A DNA stretch of 64,000 nt, from contig DYKB01000019.1 in assembly GCA_020722815.1 (NCBI GenBank), forward strand, positions 38,139-102,138. The letters are read 5' to 3'. The position numbers were made by a program, and so were the translations under genes. Source of the stretch: Caldithrix sp. (GTDB lineage: Bacteria > Zhuqueibacterota > Zhuqueibacteria > Thermofontimicrobiales > Sulfurfontimicrobiaceae). Under the pieces are notes generated by a model. The model had not been told where the DNA came from. It worked only from the letters and a program-made list of their open reading frames with translations, and did not search any database. This document shows, in pieces, positions 26,549 to 35,974 of this stretch; position 1 is the stretch's first letter; each line of letters opens with the position of its first letter.

Positions 26549-27190
26549 ATGAAATTTTTTCTTTCCATTGCTGGTAATATTGGCGTTGGCAAAACGACGC
26601 TGGCGCACTTATGCGCGGATTATTTTCGCTGTTCAGTTTACCTAGAAAAATTTATCGAAAATCCATATCTATCTGATTTTTATGAAAATATGGAGCGATG
26701 GAGTTTTCACTCACAACTTTTTTTCCTGGCACAAAATTTTAAAGCCCACCTTGAAATTGATCAGTTTCAAGGAATGTGTATTAAAGATCGCACAATTTAT
26801 GAAGATAGTGAAGTTTTTGCCACAAATTTATTTAAGCAAGGATTGATGAATCAGCGCGATTTTGCCTGTTATCAGGATATTTATCAAACGATGATTAGTG
26901 CCTTAAAATATCCGGATTTAATTATATATCTAAAAGCTTCACCGTCGGTGCTGATTAGACGAATTCAAAAGCGGGAGCGAACTTTTGAACAGAAAATTAA
27001 TGAAAAATATTTACAACAGATAAACCTGACATATCATGAATGGATAAAAAAAGTGAGTGATAAAACCAATATTTTAACGGTGGACACGGATCACTTTAAT
27101 ATATTTAAAGATCATGATAAATTGGAACAAATTTATGAATCAATCGAGAAAGTAATGAAACGATTAAATGCTGGTTCACAAATAGAATGA
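26549..27190 (+). CDS. deoxynucleoside kinase (dCK/dGK family)
   Basis: A 213-aa kinase that phosphorylates deoxynucleosides for salvage. Walker A is GNIGVGKTT (about 8-16). It has the EKFIENPYLSDFY substrate-site segment, the QLFFLAQNFK helix, the DRTIYED motif that corresponds to the DRS/ERS signature, and the lid RIQKRERTFE. These match the Bacillus dGK / dAK and animal dCK family. The exact base specificity (dG, dA or dC) cannot be read by eye. Together with Pdp earlier in the window it suggests nucleoside salvage. Confidence 0.88.
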   Translation: MKFFLSIAGNIGVGKTTLAHLCADYFRCSVYLEKFIENPYLSDFYENMERWSFHSQLFFLAQNFKAHLEIDQFQGMCIKDRTIYEDSEVFATNLFKQGLMNQRDFACYQDIYQTMISALKYPDLIIYLKASPSVLIRRIQKRERTFEQKINEKYLQQINLTYHEWIKKVSDKTNILTVDTDHFNIFKDHDKLEQIYESIEKVMKRLNAGSQIE

Positions 27191-27209
27191 TGAAATTTTC
27201 GGTTTAATT

Positions 27210-27316
27210 GAAACGTAATGCGTGATACGTAATACGTAATGCGTAACGAGTTTGCGTTTAATAAACTTTTGCTTCTGACGCATCACGAATTACGTATCAC
27301 GAGTTACGCCTTACAC
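27210..27316. repeat. dispersed CGTAATGCGTGA palindromic repeat, copy 4
   Basis: ACGTAATGCGTGATACGTAA with further CGTAATGCGTAACGAG is opposed by GACGCATCACGAATTACGTA and TCACGAGTTACGCC. This is the longest copy; the arm is internally repetitive. Confidence 0.75.
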
Positions 27317-27372
27317 ATTGTTTTTATCATTTTTTTTTTGCATCATACTTTTTGATTTAAAATGGAGTTATT

Positions 27373-28311
27373 ATGGCGCGTCGTATTTTATTTGTTGTTA
27401 ATCCTATTGCAGGTGGCGGGAGAGCCGTTAAGCGGATTAGTCGGATTCTTCCCGCGATTCTAAAAAATAAAAAATATGAGTATGAGATTCGTTTTACGAG
27501 TGAGAGAGGACATGCCACCCGATTAGCCGAACGAGGAGTTAAAGAAGGTTTTGATGTGATTGTCGCGGTTGGTGGTGATGGAACCGTGAATGAAACCGCT
27601 ACTGGTCTGGTTGGGACAGATAAGAGTCTGGGAATAATTCCCTCCGGTTCCGGGGATGGAATTGCCCGTGGTTTAAGCCTGTCATTAATGCTTCGCCGGG
27701 CAGTTGACATTTTATTTGAAGAAAAAAGTTCACTGATTGATGTGGGAATGGTGGGGAATCGTTATTTTTTTGCGACCAATGGGATGGGATTCGATGCGGT
27801 TATCGGGAAGCTTTTCGATGAAGGAACCATCCGGGGGCCACTTCCTTATTTCTATTTTGGTATTCGAGAATTTTTTAATTATAAGCCCAAGGAATATATT
27901 TTAAATTTTGATGGGCACCAGGTGCAGGTTAAGGCACTCATTGTCGCGGTAGCGAATACCAGTCAATTTGGAAATGGCGCTATAATCGCCCCTTTTGCCC
28001 GACCGGATGATGGTTTACTGGATATTTGCGTGATTCGGGACGTTAATGCTTTTCATGCAATCCTGGATTTACCAAAACTTTTTACGGGTCATCTTTCAAA
28101 AAGTGATTATTATGAATTTTACCAGGCGAAACAGGTTGAAGTTATCCGTCCTGAACCCGCCCCCATCCATGTTGATGGGGAACCTTTAGATGGGGAAAAG
28201 GTTCTCAATGTAAAAGTATTACCAAATGCACTTTCGGTTATAAAACCTCAAAAAACAACAGAAAATAATTATCTCAATTTTCATCTGGAAAAGGCGTTTC
28301 GCCTCAAATAA
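27373..28311 (+). CDS. diacylglycerol-kinase-family lipid kinase (YegS/DgkB type)
   Basis: A 312-aa lipid kinase of the DAGK-catalytic family. It has VVNPIAGGGRA at the start, the ATP-binding VAVGGDGTVNE motif, and PSGSGDGIARG where most relatives have GTGND or GSGNG. The C-terminal part contains the metal-binding APFARPDDGLLDI segment and the final HVDGEPLDGE motif. It phosphorylates a diacylglycerol, sphingoid or related lipid at the inner membrane surface. GGAG lies 5 nt before ATG 27373. A 27-bp gap to the next gene suggests co-transcription with the M20 peptidase. Confidence 0.9.
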   Translation: MARRILFVVNPIAGGGRAVKRISRILPAILKNKKYEYEIRFTSERGHATRLAERGVKEGFDVIVAVGGDGTVNETATGLVGTDKSLGIIPSGSGDGIARGLSLSLMLRRAVDILFEEKSSLIDVGMVGNRYFFATNGMGFDAVIGKLFDEGTIRGPLPYFYFGIREFFNYKPKEYILNFDGHQVQVKALIVAVANTSQFGNGAIIAPFARPDDGLLDICVIRDVNAFHAILDLPKLFTGHLSKSDYYEFYQAKQVEVIRPEPAPIHVDGEPLDGEKVLNVKVLPNALSVIKPQKTTENNYLNFHLEKAFRLK

Positions 28312-28338
28312 GACAGATGTCGTAGCGGAGAATTTAAA

Positions 28339-29577
28339 ATGAATGAACAACATTTATCAGAAGTTTTCAAAAGAATAGAAGCCAGTGAATCCGGGATGAT
28401 TCAAATGCAGGCCGATTTAACGGCGATTCCGGCTTTATCGCCAGAGAATAATGGAGAAGGGGAAATAAAGCGGGTCGAATATTTAAAACCATTTTTAGAA
28501 AATTTACATCCTGATTTGTTAATGGAAATAAAAGCTCCTGATGAAAGAGTTCCCGCTGGCTATCGTCCAAATTTAATTGTTAAATTTAACGGCAAAAATC
28601 AGGAGAAAACAGTCTGGATCATGGCCCATACAGACATTGTCCCGCCTGGTGATTTATCCCGCTGGTCTTCTGATCCATATAAAATGGTGGTAAAGGATGG
28701 AAAACTTTTTGGTCGCGGCGTGGAAGATAATCAGCAGGGATTGGTTGGCGCTATTTTCGCCATCAAGGCATTTCGCGATTTAAATTTGGTGCCGGATTTC
28801 AATGTTGGGCTGGCAATTGTCGCTGACGAGGAAACAGGTAGTCAAAAAGGATTGGGTTATGTGCTCAATCATCATCGGGAACTGTTTAATCCACAGGATC
28901 TGATTGTCATTCCCGATGCGGGAAATAGTGAAGGCACTGAAATTGAAGTGGCCGAAAAGAGTATTTATTGGCTTCGGTTTGAGGTCACTGGCAAACAGTG
29001 TCATGGTTCGACGCCAGAGATCGGGATAAATGCCCATAAAGCGGGTGCCAAATTAATTGTTGAACTGGATTCGTTATACAAAACATTTAATGCTGTTGAT
29101 AATGTGTTTAAACCACCGATTAGTACCTTTGAACCGACTAAGAAAGAAGCAAATGTACCCAACATCAATACGATTCCAGGCAGTGATATTTTTTATTTTG
29201 ATTGCCGAATTTTACCAGTTTATCAGTTGACAGAAGTTGATGCGGAAATTCAACGGATTGTACAGGAAATAGAAAAAAATTATGGCGTGAACGTGACTAT
29301 TTCTTCACCGCAACGTGAACAGGCTGCCCCGGCAACGCCGGTGGATGCGCCAATCGTGAATGCCTTAAAAAAAGCCATTAAAAAAGTTTATCAGCGTGAC
29401 GCCCATACACTCGGAATCGGCGGTGGAACGGTGGCCGCCTTTTTTCGTCGGGCAGGCTTTCCTGCCGCGGTCTGGTCAACGCTGGATGATTCCGCCCATC
29501 AACCGGATGAATTCTGTCATATTTCGAATATGATGAATGACACAAAGGTTTTTGCACATTTATTCTTTGAAGAGTAG
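28339..29577 (+). CDS. M20-family metallopeptidase
   Basis: A 412-aa zinc-dependent amidohydrolase/peptidase of the M20 (ArgE/DapE/CPG2) family. Metal and catalytic residues are in the expected places: MAHTDIVPPG (His and Asp), GRGVEDNQQG (bridging Asp), VADEETGSQ (catalytic Glu-Glu), and the dimerisation-domain CHGSTPEIGINAH. Near the end GGGTVAAFFR and DDSAHQPDEF supply the last ligand. It is probably cytosolic, since it has no signal. Substrate (dipeptide or N-acyl amino acid) unknown; ArgE/DapE identity is not supported by the context. Confidence 0.88.
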   Translation: MNEQHLSEVFKRIEASESGMIQMQADLTAIPALSPENNGEGEIKRVEYLKPFLENLHPDLLMEIKAPDERVPAGYRPNLIVKFNGKNQEKTVWIMAHTDIVPPGDLSRWSSDPYKMVVKDGKLFGRGVEDNQQGLVGAIFAIKAFRDLNLVPDFNVGLAIVADEETGSQKGLGYVLNHHRELFNPQDLIVIPDAGNSEGTEIEVAEKSIYWLRFEVTGKQCHGSTPEIGINAHKAGAKLIVELDSLYKTFNAVDNVFKPPISTFEPTKKEANVPNINTIPGSDIFYFDCRILPVYQLTEVDAEIQRIVQEIEKNYGVNVTISSPQREQAAPATPVDAPIVNALKKAIKKVYQRDAHTLGIGGGTVAAFFRRAGFPAAVWSTLDDSAHQPDEFCHISNMMNDTKVFAHLFFEE

Positions 29578-29665
29578 TTTTCGGATGAATCGGCGATTTC
29601 AGGCGTCTCCTTTCTTCTTAAAAATCACCGGGAACCAGAATTCAATTATTACGTGAAAGATAAAG

Positions 29666-29690
29666 CAGGGTGCCCATGCACCCTGTTTGC
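29666..29690 (+). terminator. probable terminator after the M20 gene
   Basis: CAGGGTGC CCAT GCACCCTG is a perfect 8-bp hairpin followed by TTTGCGTTT, 88 nt after the stop. The T-tract is interrupted, so activity is moderate at best. Confidence 0.5.
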
Positions 29691-29815
29691 GTTTCTATCC
29701 GATTTTTTGGAAATATTTGAAAACGAATTGATCAGGCTGAGGTGAAAAAATAATTTAGCTTTCCCGAATTTATACGCAAGTCGCAATGTTTTTTGGATAT
29801 TATTGTAATCGTCCT

Positions 29816-29892
29816 GAACCCCTCACCCTTCTCCAGAGGGAGAGGAAATAGCTACGCCCTCTCCCCCTGGGAGAAGGTTGGGGTGAGGGCAA
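29816..29892. repeat. CCCTCACCC/GGGTGAGGG inverted repeat, copy 1
   Basis: CCCCTCACCCTTCTCC and GGAGAAGGTTGGGGTGAGGG are inverted copies about 45 nt apart, with ATAGCTACGCCCTCTCCC between. The same words recur at 61773-61811 and 63898-64000. Confidence 0.75.
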
Positions 29893-29971
29893 GAAAAAAC
29901 CAAAAACCAGTAGGGCTCCAGTATAAATTAGCCTTTTCAGCAATTCAGAATTATATAAAAGAATTGACCAG

Positions 29972-32900
29972 ATGATGCGATTACGAAAATGTCATTACTG
30001 TTTTTTCGGTTTACTTTATCTTCATTTGCTTGTGATATATCCGCTAATTGGAGCTGTTGACGAGCGAATCGAATTTCATAAGATTCAGCAGTTATTTCAG
30101 AATGGATTGTATGAATTGACAGCCGATGCGTTGGATGATTTTATTGACAAATATCCCGCCGGTGAAAAATCCGCTGATGCTTTTTTTCTATCAGCCCGAA
30201 CAGCAGCACTTCTAAATCGTCATGCCGATGCAATTACCATTTATCAGAATTTGATATGGCAATCGCCTGCCGTTGACTTCAGAGATGAAATTTATTTTAA
30301 TCAGGCAAAATCATATTATGCCATTCAACAATATCGTCAGGCTGAGGCGATTTTAACTGATTTTATCCTGCAATATACAAACACCTCCTTGCTGGATGAT
30401 GGGCTATTCCTGCTGGCTGAAACCGAGCAGCGTCAGGGGAAATATGATGAGGCAATTGGGCATTTTCAGCAACTGGTTTCAGATTTTCCGGCTAGCCCGT
30501 TTGTCGCCCAATCTTATCTGGCGATGGGTGAAATTTATGATATTTTGGAAAATCATAAATTGTCGTATTCAACTTATCAACAATTAAGTCAACAAGCCAC
30601 ATCTGGTGAATTTTTACAAATAGCCAGCTTTAAAGCTGGATTTTCGGCTTATAAAAGTCAGAATTTTGAGCACGCCATTACTTTGTTGTCGAAAGCAATT
30701 ACACAATATCCAGATCATGAACTTGCCGCTGATGCACAATTTATACTGGCCGAAGCCTCTTTTCAACTAAAAAAATATGCGGAAGCGATCATAAATTACC
30801 AAAAGCTGATTGAAACTTATCCGGCTTCAGAACAGATTCCGGATGCCCTTTGGGGAAAAGGGTGGGCTTTTTTTTACCAGCAGAATTACGAATCGGCAAT
30901 TACTGAATTTGAACTTTTGGCACAAAAATTCCCCCGTGCACCACAGTCGCCGGCAGCACTTAATCAAGCCGGCAGGAGTTATTTATTAAATGAACAGCCT
31001 GTTTATGCGCGGGAGAAGTTTTTAAAGGTTGTTCAGGCTTATCCGGATGCTGCCGAGGCGCATTATGCAATGTATGAAATTGGCTTAATCGATCTAAATC
31101 AAAAATCTTTTTCGCAAGCCGGTATTTTCTTTCAGAAAGTATATCAGGAATCGACTATTCCAGCGTTGATTCCGAAGGCTGGTTTTATGGCTGCTGAATG
31201 TCTGTTACAATTGAAACAATTTGAAGAAGCCCGAAAATGGTTCCAACAAATCTGGGAGAATCATCCCCAAAGTATTGAAGCCCCTTCAGCGATATTTCGA
31301 ACGGGTTATTGTTATTTCCAGCAAGATCAATATCGCCTGGCGATTGCTGTCTTTAATCAATTTCTTGAAAAATATCCGAAGCATGAATTGATTGGCGAGG
31401 TGCTTTTCTGGCAAGCTGAGGCGTTGTTCCAACTGCAGGATTATGCGACCGCACAACAGCTCTATCAGCAAGTCCTGCAAAAAAATCCCAACCCAAAACG
31501 TATCGCAGAAGTATTCTATGGTATTGGAATCTGTGCGCTGAAGCTGGAACAATTTCAAGCTGCAACCTACTTTTTCAGTCAGATTTTAAGTGTGGCTGAA
31601 ACCAATGACTTACGCCAGGAGGCTCATCTCAAACTGGCTGAGGCGCTTTATCTTCAAAATGAATATGTCCAGGCACTCCGGGTTTATCGGGATTTTATTG
31701 ATAATTATCCAATTGGTGCCGGCGTTTCGGAAGCACATTTTCAACTGGCAAGCTGTTATTATAAGCTGGATGATTATGAGCGAAGTATTCAGGAATTTCA
31801 AACTGTTTTGAACAAATATCCTGAAACGATTTATGCCCCCCGGGCACGGTTTTTAATTGGTAAAGCCAATTTTCAACAAAGGGAATTTGATCAAGCGGCA
31901 AATGATTTTAAAGAATTTTTAAGTTATCATCCGGCTGATCCCCTTTTTGATGATGCTTTATTGGCATTAGGTGAGTGCTATTATAACGCTGGACGCTATG
32001 ACCTGGCGATTCAGCAATATCAACGGGTGGCTTCGTCAAATACTTCTGAAGAAAATAAAACACAAGCCCTGAACGGAATTGAGTGGGCATATCTCCAGCA
32101 GGGGAATTCGAAAAAAGCGTTTGAACTCATCAGTCAGAATACGGATCAAACCAATAAAGCCGATGTGGAATTTCGAAAAGGCCAGATGCTCTTTTCAATG
32201 AAGCAATTTCAAAAAGCGATTGATTTGTATCAAAAAGTTGTACCAACCGATTCTCAAAGTTCTCAGGCAAGATCTGTTTTTTACTGGATGGGTGAAGCAT
32301 ATTTTAATCTTAAAAATGAAAAAAAAGCGCTGGAAAATTGGGAGAAGCAGGTGAATCAATTTCCGGCTGATTCAAAAACTCCCTTAACGCTTTTACGGTT
32401 GGGAAATTTTTATGTGACGAAGAAAAATGATCTGAAAGCACAGGAATTTTATGCAAAATTGGTTCAGAATTATCCTGAACATGAATCAAGTTTTGCCGCC
32501 GGGATTAAAATGAGCGGATTTTATCTCGAAAGAAAGGATACTACCCGGGCAAAAGAAGCGTTGAAAAAAGTAATCAGCTTTGCAGGAATTAAGGCGGAAG
32601 GACAATCCGCCCGGCTCAGATTGGGAGAAATCTACCTGCATCAAAACTATTTTGACTCGGTGGAAGTGGTTCTGATGCCGTTGATAAATCGGCAGGTGGG
32701 CGAAGCCGCGGCCGAGGCGCAATATCTGCTGAGTGAATCCTATTATAAACAAAAACAATATATTCAAGCAATTCGTGAATTTCTTAAAGTGAAGTCCGCG
32801 TTTCCTTTTCTCGATACCTGGTGTGCGCGCAGTATTTATCGCGCCGCAGAAACAAATGAAATTCTACAATCGTATGACAGAGCACAGGAATTATACGAAT

Positions 32901-32986
32901 TGGTTTATCAGGAATATCGGGATGAAGAATTTCGCCGGTTGGCACAACGTAAAATTTCTCAACTTAAGCTATTAAAAAATAAATAA
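29972..32986 (+). CDS. large secreted tetratricopeptide-repeat protein
   Basis: A 1004-aa protein with an N-terminal hydrophobic signal (about 8-27) followed by roughly 25 tandem TPR-like repeats spanning nearly the whole chain. Typical repeat signatures are ALDDFIDKYPAGEKSADAF, split by helix, and repeated F-x-x-x-L-x-x-x-P-x-S-x-x-A blocks. The repeats resemble the outer-membrane-lipoprotein/YbgF-type TPRs with a proline ending each helix pair. A periplasmic scaffold is likely. No ribosome-binding site is obvious before ATGATG at 29972. It precedes an outer-membrane barrel gene in the same orientation, a pairing often seen in this bacterial group. Confidence 0.85.
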   Translation: MMRLRKCHYCFFGLLYLHLLVIYPLIGAVDERIEFHKIQQLFQNGLYELTADALDDFIDKYPAGEKSADAFFLSARTAALLNRHADAITIYQNLIWQSPAVDFRDEIYFNQAKSYYAIQQYRQAEAILTDFILQYTNTSLLDDGLFLLAETEQRQGKYDEAIGHFQQLVSDFPASPFVAQSYLAMGEIYDILENHKLSYSTYQQLSQQATSGEFLQIASFKAGFSAYKSQNFEHAITLLSKAITQYPDHELAADAQFILAEASFQLKKYAEAIINYQKLIETYPASEQIPDALWGKGWAFFYQQNYESAITEFELLAQKFPRAPQSPAALNQAGRSYLLNEQPVYAREKFLKVVQAYPDAAEAHYAMYEIGLIDLNQKSFSQAGIFFQKVYQESTIPALIPKAGFMAAECLLQLKQFEEARKWFQQIWENHPQSIEAPSAIFRTGYCYFQQDQYRLAIAVFNQFLEKYPKHELIGEVLFWQAEALFQLQDYATAQQLYQQVLQKNPNPKRIAEVFYGIGICALKLEQFQAATYFFSQILSVAETNDLRQEAHLKLAEALYLQNEYVQALRVYRDFIDNYPIGAGVSEAHFQLASCYYKLDDYERSIQEFQTVLNKYPETIYAPRARFLIGKANFQQREFDQAANDFKEFLSYHPADPLFDDALLALGECYYNAGRYDLAIQQYQRVASSNTSEENKTQALNGIEWAYLQQGNSKKAFELISQNTDQTNKADVEFRKGQMLFSMKQFQKAIDLYQKVVPTDSQSSQARSVFYWMGEAYFNLKNEKKALENWEKQVNQFPADSKTPLTLLRLGNFYVTKKNDLKAQEFYAKLVQNYPEHESSFAAGIKMSGFYLERKDTTRAKEALKKVISFAGIKAEGQSARLRLGEIYLHQNYFDSVEVVLMPLINRQVGEAAAEAQYLLSESYYKQKQYIQAIREFLKVKSAFPFLDTWCARSIYRAAETNEILQSYDRAQELYELVYQEYRDEEFRRLAQRKISQLKLLKNK

Positions 32987-33487
32987 TTAAATTTATTAAA
33001 AGGAAACTGATCACAGGGTAAAAACAAACAATTTTCATTTTTTGTGTCCAGGGCAGCGGTGGATAAAGTCTGCCAGAATATTCTCAAGCCGACTGCGCCT
33101 CATCAAAAGATCAGCTTTGCTGAAAAGGGTGAACAGTTTATTGAATGTTCTCATCCGACATTGTCGCTGAAAAAGATTAAGAACGATAACGTTGGCTGGA
33201 TTTGACCCATCCGGTTGGTTGCGGTAACCCCTTCTTAACCTTGGTAATCTGCCAAACCCGGGACACCACCAACCTTATTCCCTTATTGGTGATGATAATC
33301 AAATGAAGAAATAAGGTCATAAGGTTAAAGTGCCGGGACCCTCGAATTGTTACTAAGGTCAATAAGGTCGATTGGGTTTGATCGCGCGGCCTGGTTGATT
33401 AAAAACCTTATTCACCTGAGGAATCAGTAAAACCGGCGACACAACAAATTTGATACTATTCCCTGTGATCGGTTACATTAAAAGATT
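32987..33487. other. 500-bp gap with an AACCTTATT-type repeat
   Basis: No credible gene; a 61-codon minus-strand frame (33177-33362) lies inside the repeat. The repeat element occupies about 33220-33415. The remainder, including the CTGATCACAGGG near 33010 and CCTGTGATCGG near 33462 (an inverted pair flanking the gap), is noncoding. Confidence 0.55.
33220..33415. repeat. AACCTTATTCCC/ATAAGGTCATAAGGTT repeat, copy 1
   Basis: AACCTTATTCCCTTATT (33271-33287) is opposed by AATAAGGTCATAAGGTT (33310-33326), and TTGATCGCGCGGCCTGG follows at about 33378-33394. The same order of words, diverged, is found at 61905-62056. Confidence 0.7.
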
Positions 33488-35128
33488 ATGACTCATTTTT
33501 ATAAAATCGTTTTTTTAATTTTTCTGCTATTCCATGGATCATTAATCGCTCAATCCAGGAAGAAGGCATCAGCCAGTCCGCCGGCCATGCTGCGTGAATT
33601 ACCAGATTCCCGGGAAACTCAGCCCGGCAAACTTGAGACTGATTCCGCTTCAAAACCGAAGGCTGCGGCCGATTCTACCCGCGTAATTCCCCTTTCGGGT
33701 TCGTATCAGCCGGTTGCATTCCGGTCTGATTCTGTGACTGCTGTTGAAGATGAATCCCAGCCAGCATTAAATTCAGTATTTAAGTATCGGTTGGGTTACG
33801 GCAGTTTTCGAAATATCGATATCGATTTGCTGCAATGGCAAAAGTTTAAGTCATTGAGTTATCAACTGCAGGGATTATATTACCATACCGACGGGCAATT
33901 TCTGAATAATCAGCTTGAGAAACGTTCCTTTGCTGGAAAAGTAACTTACCGATTTATTTTGCCGCATGTGGTGGTTGGAAATTCCAATTATGATTTTTCC
34001 CGGTACGAATTGCAGGCAGCACCGGAAGCTGGTTTATCACGTATTGTTGAACAGTATAAATTAGGCCTGAAGTACGCCATTAAACCGGGCAAACGGAGTT
34101 CAGGATTGGTTCGTGTCAATTTTGATCATTTTAGTTTGCATGAGGAACATCCTACGCCAATCAACTCAGCCAATGTTCGGGAGAGTACTATTTTTTTGCT
34201 GGGAAAATATTTTCTTGAACGATCTCCCTGGAAGTTCAATTTTGAAGTGTCTTTTTTGAATAATCAGGTGAAAAATTCAGCTCAGAATGCGATGACAGAT
34301 TTTATGTCAACAATCGGGACAGAAGCGACCATCAAATTAAAGCCGAATTTTTCACTTTCCGGTGGACTTCACCTGCAAAATCTCTCATTTGATAACAGAA
34401 CTTCGGAATCTTTTGTGGCGCCTTTTGCGAAGCTAAATTATGCTTATAAAAATTGGTGGGGAGTTCAACTCCACGTTGCGCGTGGTTACCACTATGAAAC
34501 TTTCACTTCACGCTGGGAATTGAATCCCTACCTGATGCAGCAGGTGCTTTTAAAAGCTGAAAATCAAAAACTTCATCTGGCGGGAAGCTTTGAGTTTAAA
34601 CCTTCCCAAAATTTTATGTTGAAGACAAAGCTGGAATTTAACCACCTGGATAATTTCGGCTATTTTAAACCCGATTTTTATCTGTTTGATTATGGCTATT
34701 TATCTGATTTAAAACAGATTAAATCTGTTACAGAAATTGAGTATCAGCCAGTTCGCCCATTAAAATTGATTTTAATTCCCCAAATCAGTCATTATGAATT
34801 TCCCGATCCTGATCTTACATCAGTAACCCGAAAGATGGTTCCTTATGTAGAAAAAGTGAATATCATTTTTAAAACAGAATATCAACCAGTCGCCAACACT
34901 AAAATTGGCATTACTTTTCAATATATGGGACCACGTTTTACCACTGCGGCGAAAATAGATGAACTTGAAGACTATATTTTAGTTAATTTTGAAGCTGAGA
35001 GAGAATATAGCAAGGTTATTCAGCTTTATTTTAATATTTACAATCTATTAAATCAAAATTATCAAATCTGGAATGGCTACCGGGAATTGGGGATTCATCT
35101 CCTGGGAGGGATTCGGGGGTATTGGTGA
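33488..35128 (+). CDS. predicted outer-membrane beta-barrel protein
   Basis: A 546-aa exported protein I do not recognise by name. It has a signal peptide (about 1-22, ending at IAQS), a low-complexity Ser/Ala/Pro/Lys linker (about 23-85) and then about 450 residues of alternating hydrophobic/polar strands rich in Tyr, Phe and Trp. The chain ends in an aromatic residue (IRGYW), the usual barrel-assembly signal. The pattern fits a TonB-dependent-receptor-like or porin-type barrel without a plug domain. It follows the 1004-aa TPR gene and may work with it. Confidence 0.72.
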   Translation: MTHFYKIVFLIFLLFHGSLIAQSRKKASASPPAMLRELPDSRETQPGKLETDSASKPKAAADSTRVIPLSGSYQPVAFRSDSVTAVEDESQPALNSVFKYRLGYGSFRNIDIDLLQWQKFKSLSYQLQGLYYHTDGQFLNNQLEKRSFAGKVTYRFILPHVVVGNSNYDFSRYELQAAPEAGLSRIVEQYKLGLKYAIKPGKRSSGLVRVNFDHFSLHEEHPTPINSANVRESTIFLLGKYFLERSPWKFNFEVSFLNNQVKNSAQNAMTDFMSTIGTEATIKLKPNFSLSGGLHLQNLSFDNRTSESFVAPFAKLNYAYKNWWGVQLHVARGYHYETFTSRWELNPYLMQQVLLKAENQKLHLAGSFEFKPSQNFMLKTKLEFNHLDNFGYFKPDFYLFDYGYLSDLKQIKSVTEIEYQPVRPLKLILIPQISHYEFPDPDLTSVTRKMVPYVEKVNIIFKTEYQPVANTKIGITFQYMGPRFTTAAKIDELEDYILVNFEAEREYSKVIQLYFNIYNLLNQNYQIWNGYRELGIHLLGGIRGYW

Positions 35129-35180
35129 TTTTGAAGTTTTAATCGATTAAGTCGGGGCGATTGAATTTTTATGGCCGGGG

Positions 35181-35230
35181 CGTAATGGTTGATACGTAAT
35201 GCCTCATGTGAGATACGTAATTCGTGAGAG
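35181..35230. repeat. dispersed CGTAATGCGTGA repeat, copy 5
   Basis: CGTAATGGTTGATACGTAAT and TGTGAGATACGTAATTCGTG match arms of the family seen at 3972, 21708 and 27210, in diverged form. Confidence 0.6.
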
Positions 35231-35260
35231 TGGGCGGTATTTTTAAATATAAATGAGTGA

Positions 35261-35950
35261 TTGAACTTAGACGAACTGGATGAGAAATTGAAAAAAGAAA
35301 TTAAAGCAGTTTTATTTGACCTGGACGGGGTTTTGGTAAAAAGTATGCCGTATCATCTGCGCGCGTGGGAAAGGGCTTTTGAAAAAAATGGTATTTCGGT
35401 AACCCAACAGACGCTGGCATTGCATGAGGGCCTTCGTTCGGCGGATATGGCACGTGAGATTGCAAAAGAAGCGGGAATTATTTTCGATAACGGTAAAATA
35501 GAACAAATTGTACTGGAAAAAAGAAGTTATTATCAGGAAATAGCAAAAATCGAATTTTATCCCAATTCACTTGAATTGATCGAGGCAATTCAAAAAATTT
35601 CACTACAACTGGGGATTGTGACAAGTTGTGTTCGAAATAGCCTGAATCGGGCGATTCCGGTATCCATTCAGCCATTTTTTGAATATATCGTAACAGGTGA
35701 TGAAATTAAAAATGGGAAGCCCAATCCCGATCCATTTTTATTAGCGGCCGAACATTTACACCGGTCTCCATCTGAATGCCTGGTAATTGAGAATGCACCG
35801 CTGGGAATTCAAGCCGCCAAAGCGGCGGGAATGCCCTGTGTTGCGATTACCACGACACTTGAAAAGCAATATTTGCCTGGAGCTGATTTTATCATTGATG
35901 ATTTAGTGGAAGTTTTGCCAATTATTCAAAGACTGAATTCTCGTGATTAG
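35261..35950 (+). CDS. HAD-superfamily phosphatase (beta-phosphoglucomutase-like)
   Basis: A 229-aa HAD hydrolase with a helical cap. Motif I is FDLDGVLV, motif II VTSC, motif III the K in IKNGKPNPDPF, motif IV ENAPLGIQAAKAAGM. This is the PGMB/phosphatase-like subgroup that acts on sugar phosphates. Start is TTG 35261 (GAG 3 nt upstream) or TTG 35288; neither is strongly supported. Substrate unknown. It converges on RNase Z with 24 bp between stops. Confidence 0.85.
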   Translation: MNLDELDEKLKKEIKAVLFDLDGVLVKSMPYHLRAWERAFEKNGISVTQQTLALHEGLRSADMAREIAKEAGIIFDNGKIEQIVLEKRSYYQEIAKIEFYPNSLELIEAIQKISLQLGIVTSCVRNSLNRAIPVSIQPFFEYIVTGDEIKNGKPNPDPFLLAAEHLHRSPSECLVIENAPLGIQAAKAAGMPCVAITTTLEKQYLPGADFIIDDLVEVLPIIQRLNSRD

Positions 35951-35974
35951 GAACTTTACCAAAATTCTCCTGAT

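Larger units (their letters stand above)
29578..29971. other. intergenic region with hairpin and CCCTCACCC-type repeat
   Basis: About 390 bp without a gene. It holds a probable terminator and one dispersed repeat (29816-29892). The small reading frame 29793-29975 runs through the repeat and is rejected. Confidence 0.5.

Noticed and set aside
29793..29975. 60-codon frame before the large TPR gene
   Set aside because: Its middle is the CCCTCACCC-type repeat, found elsewhere as noncoding.
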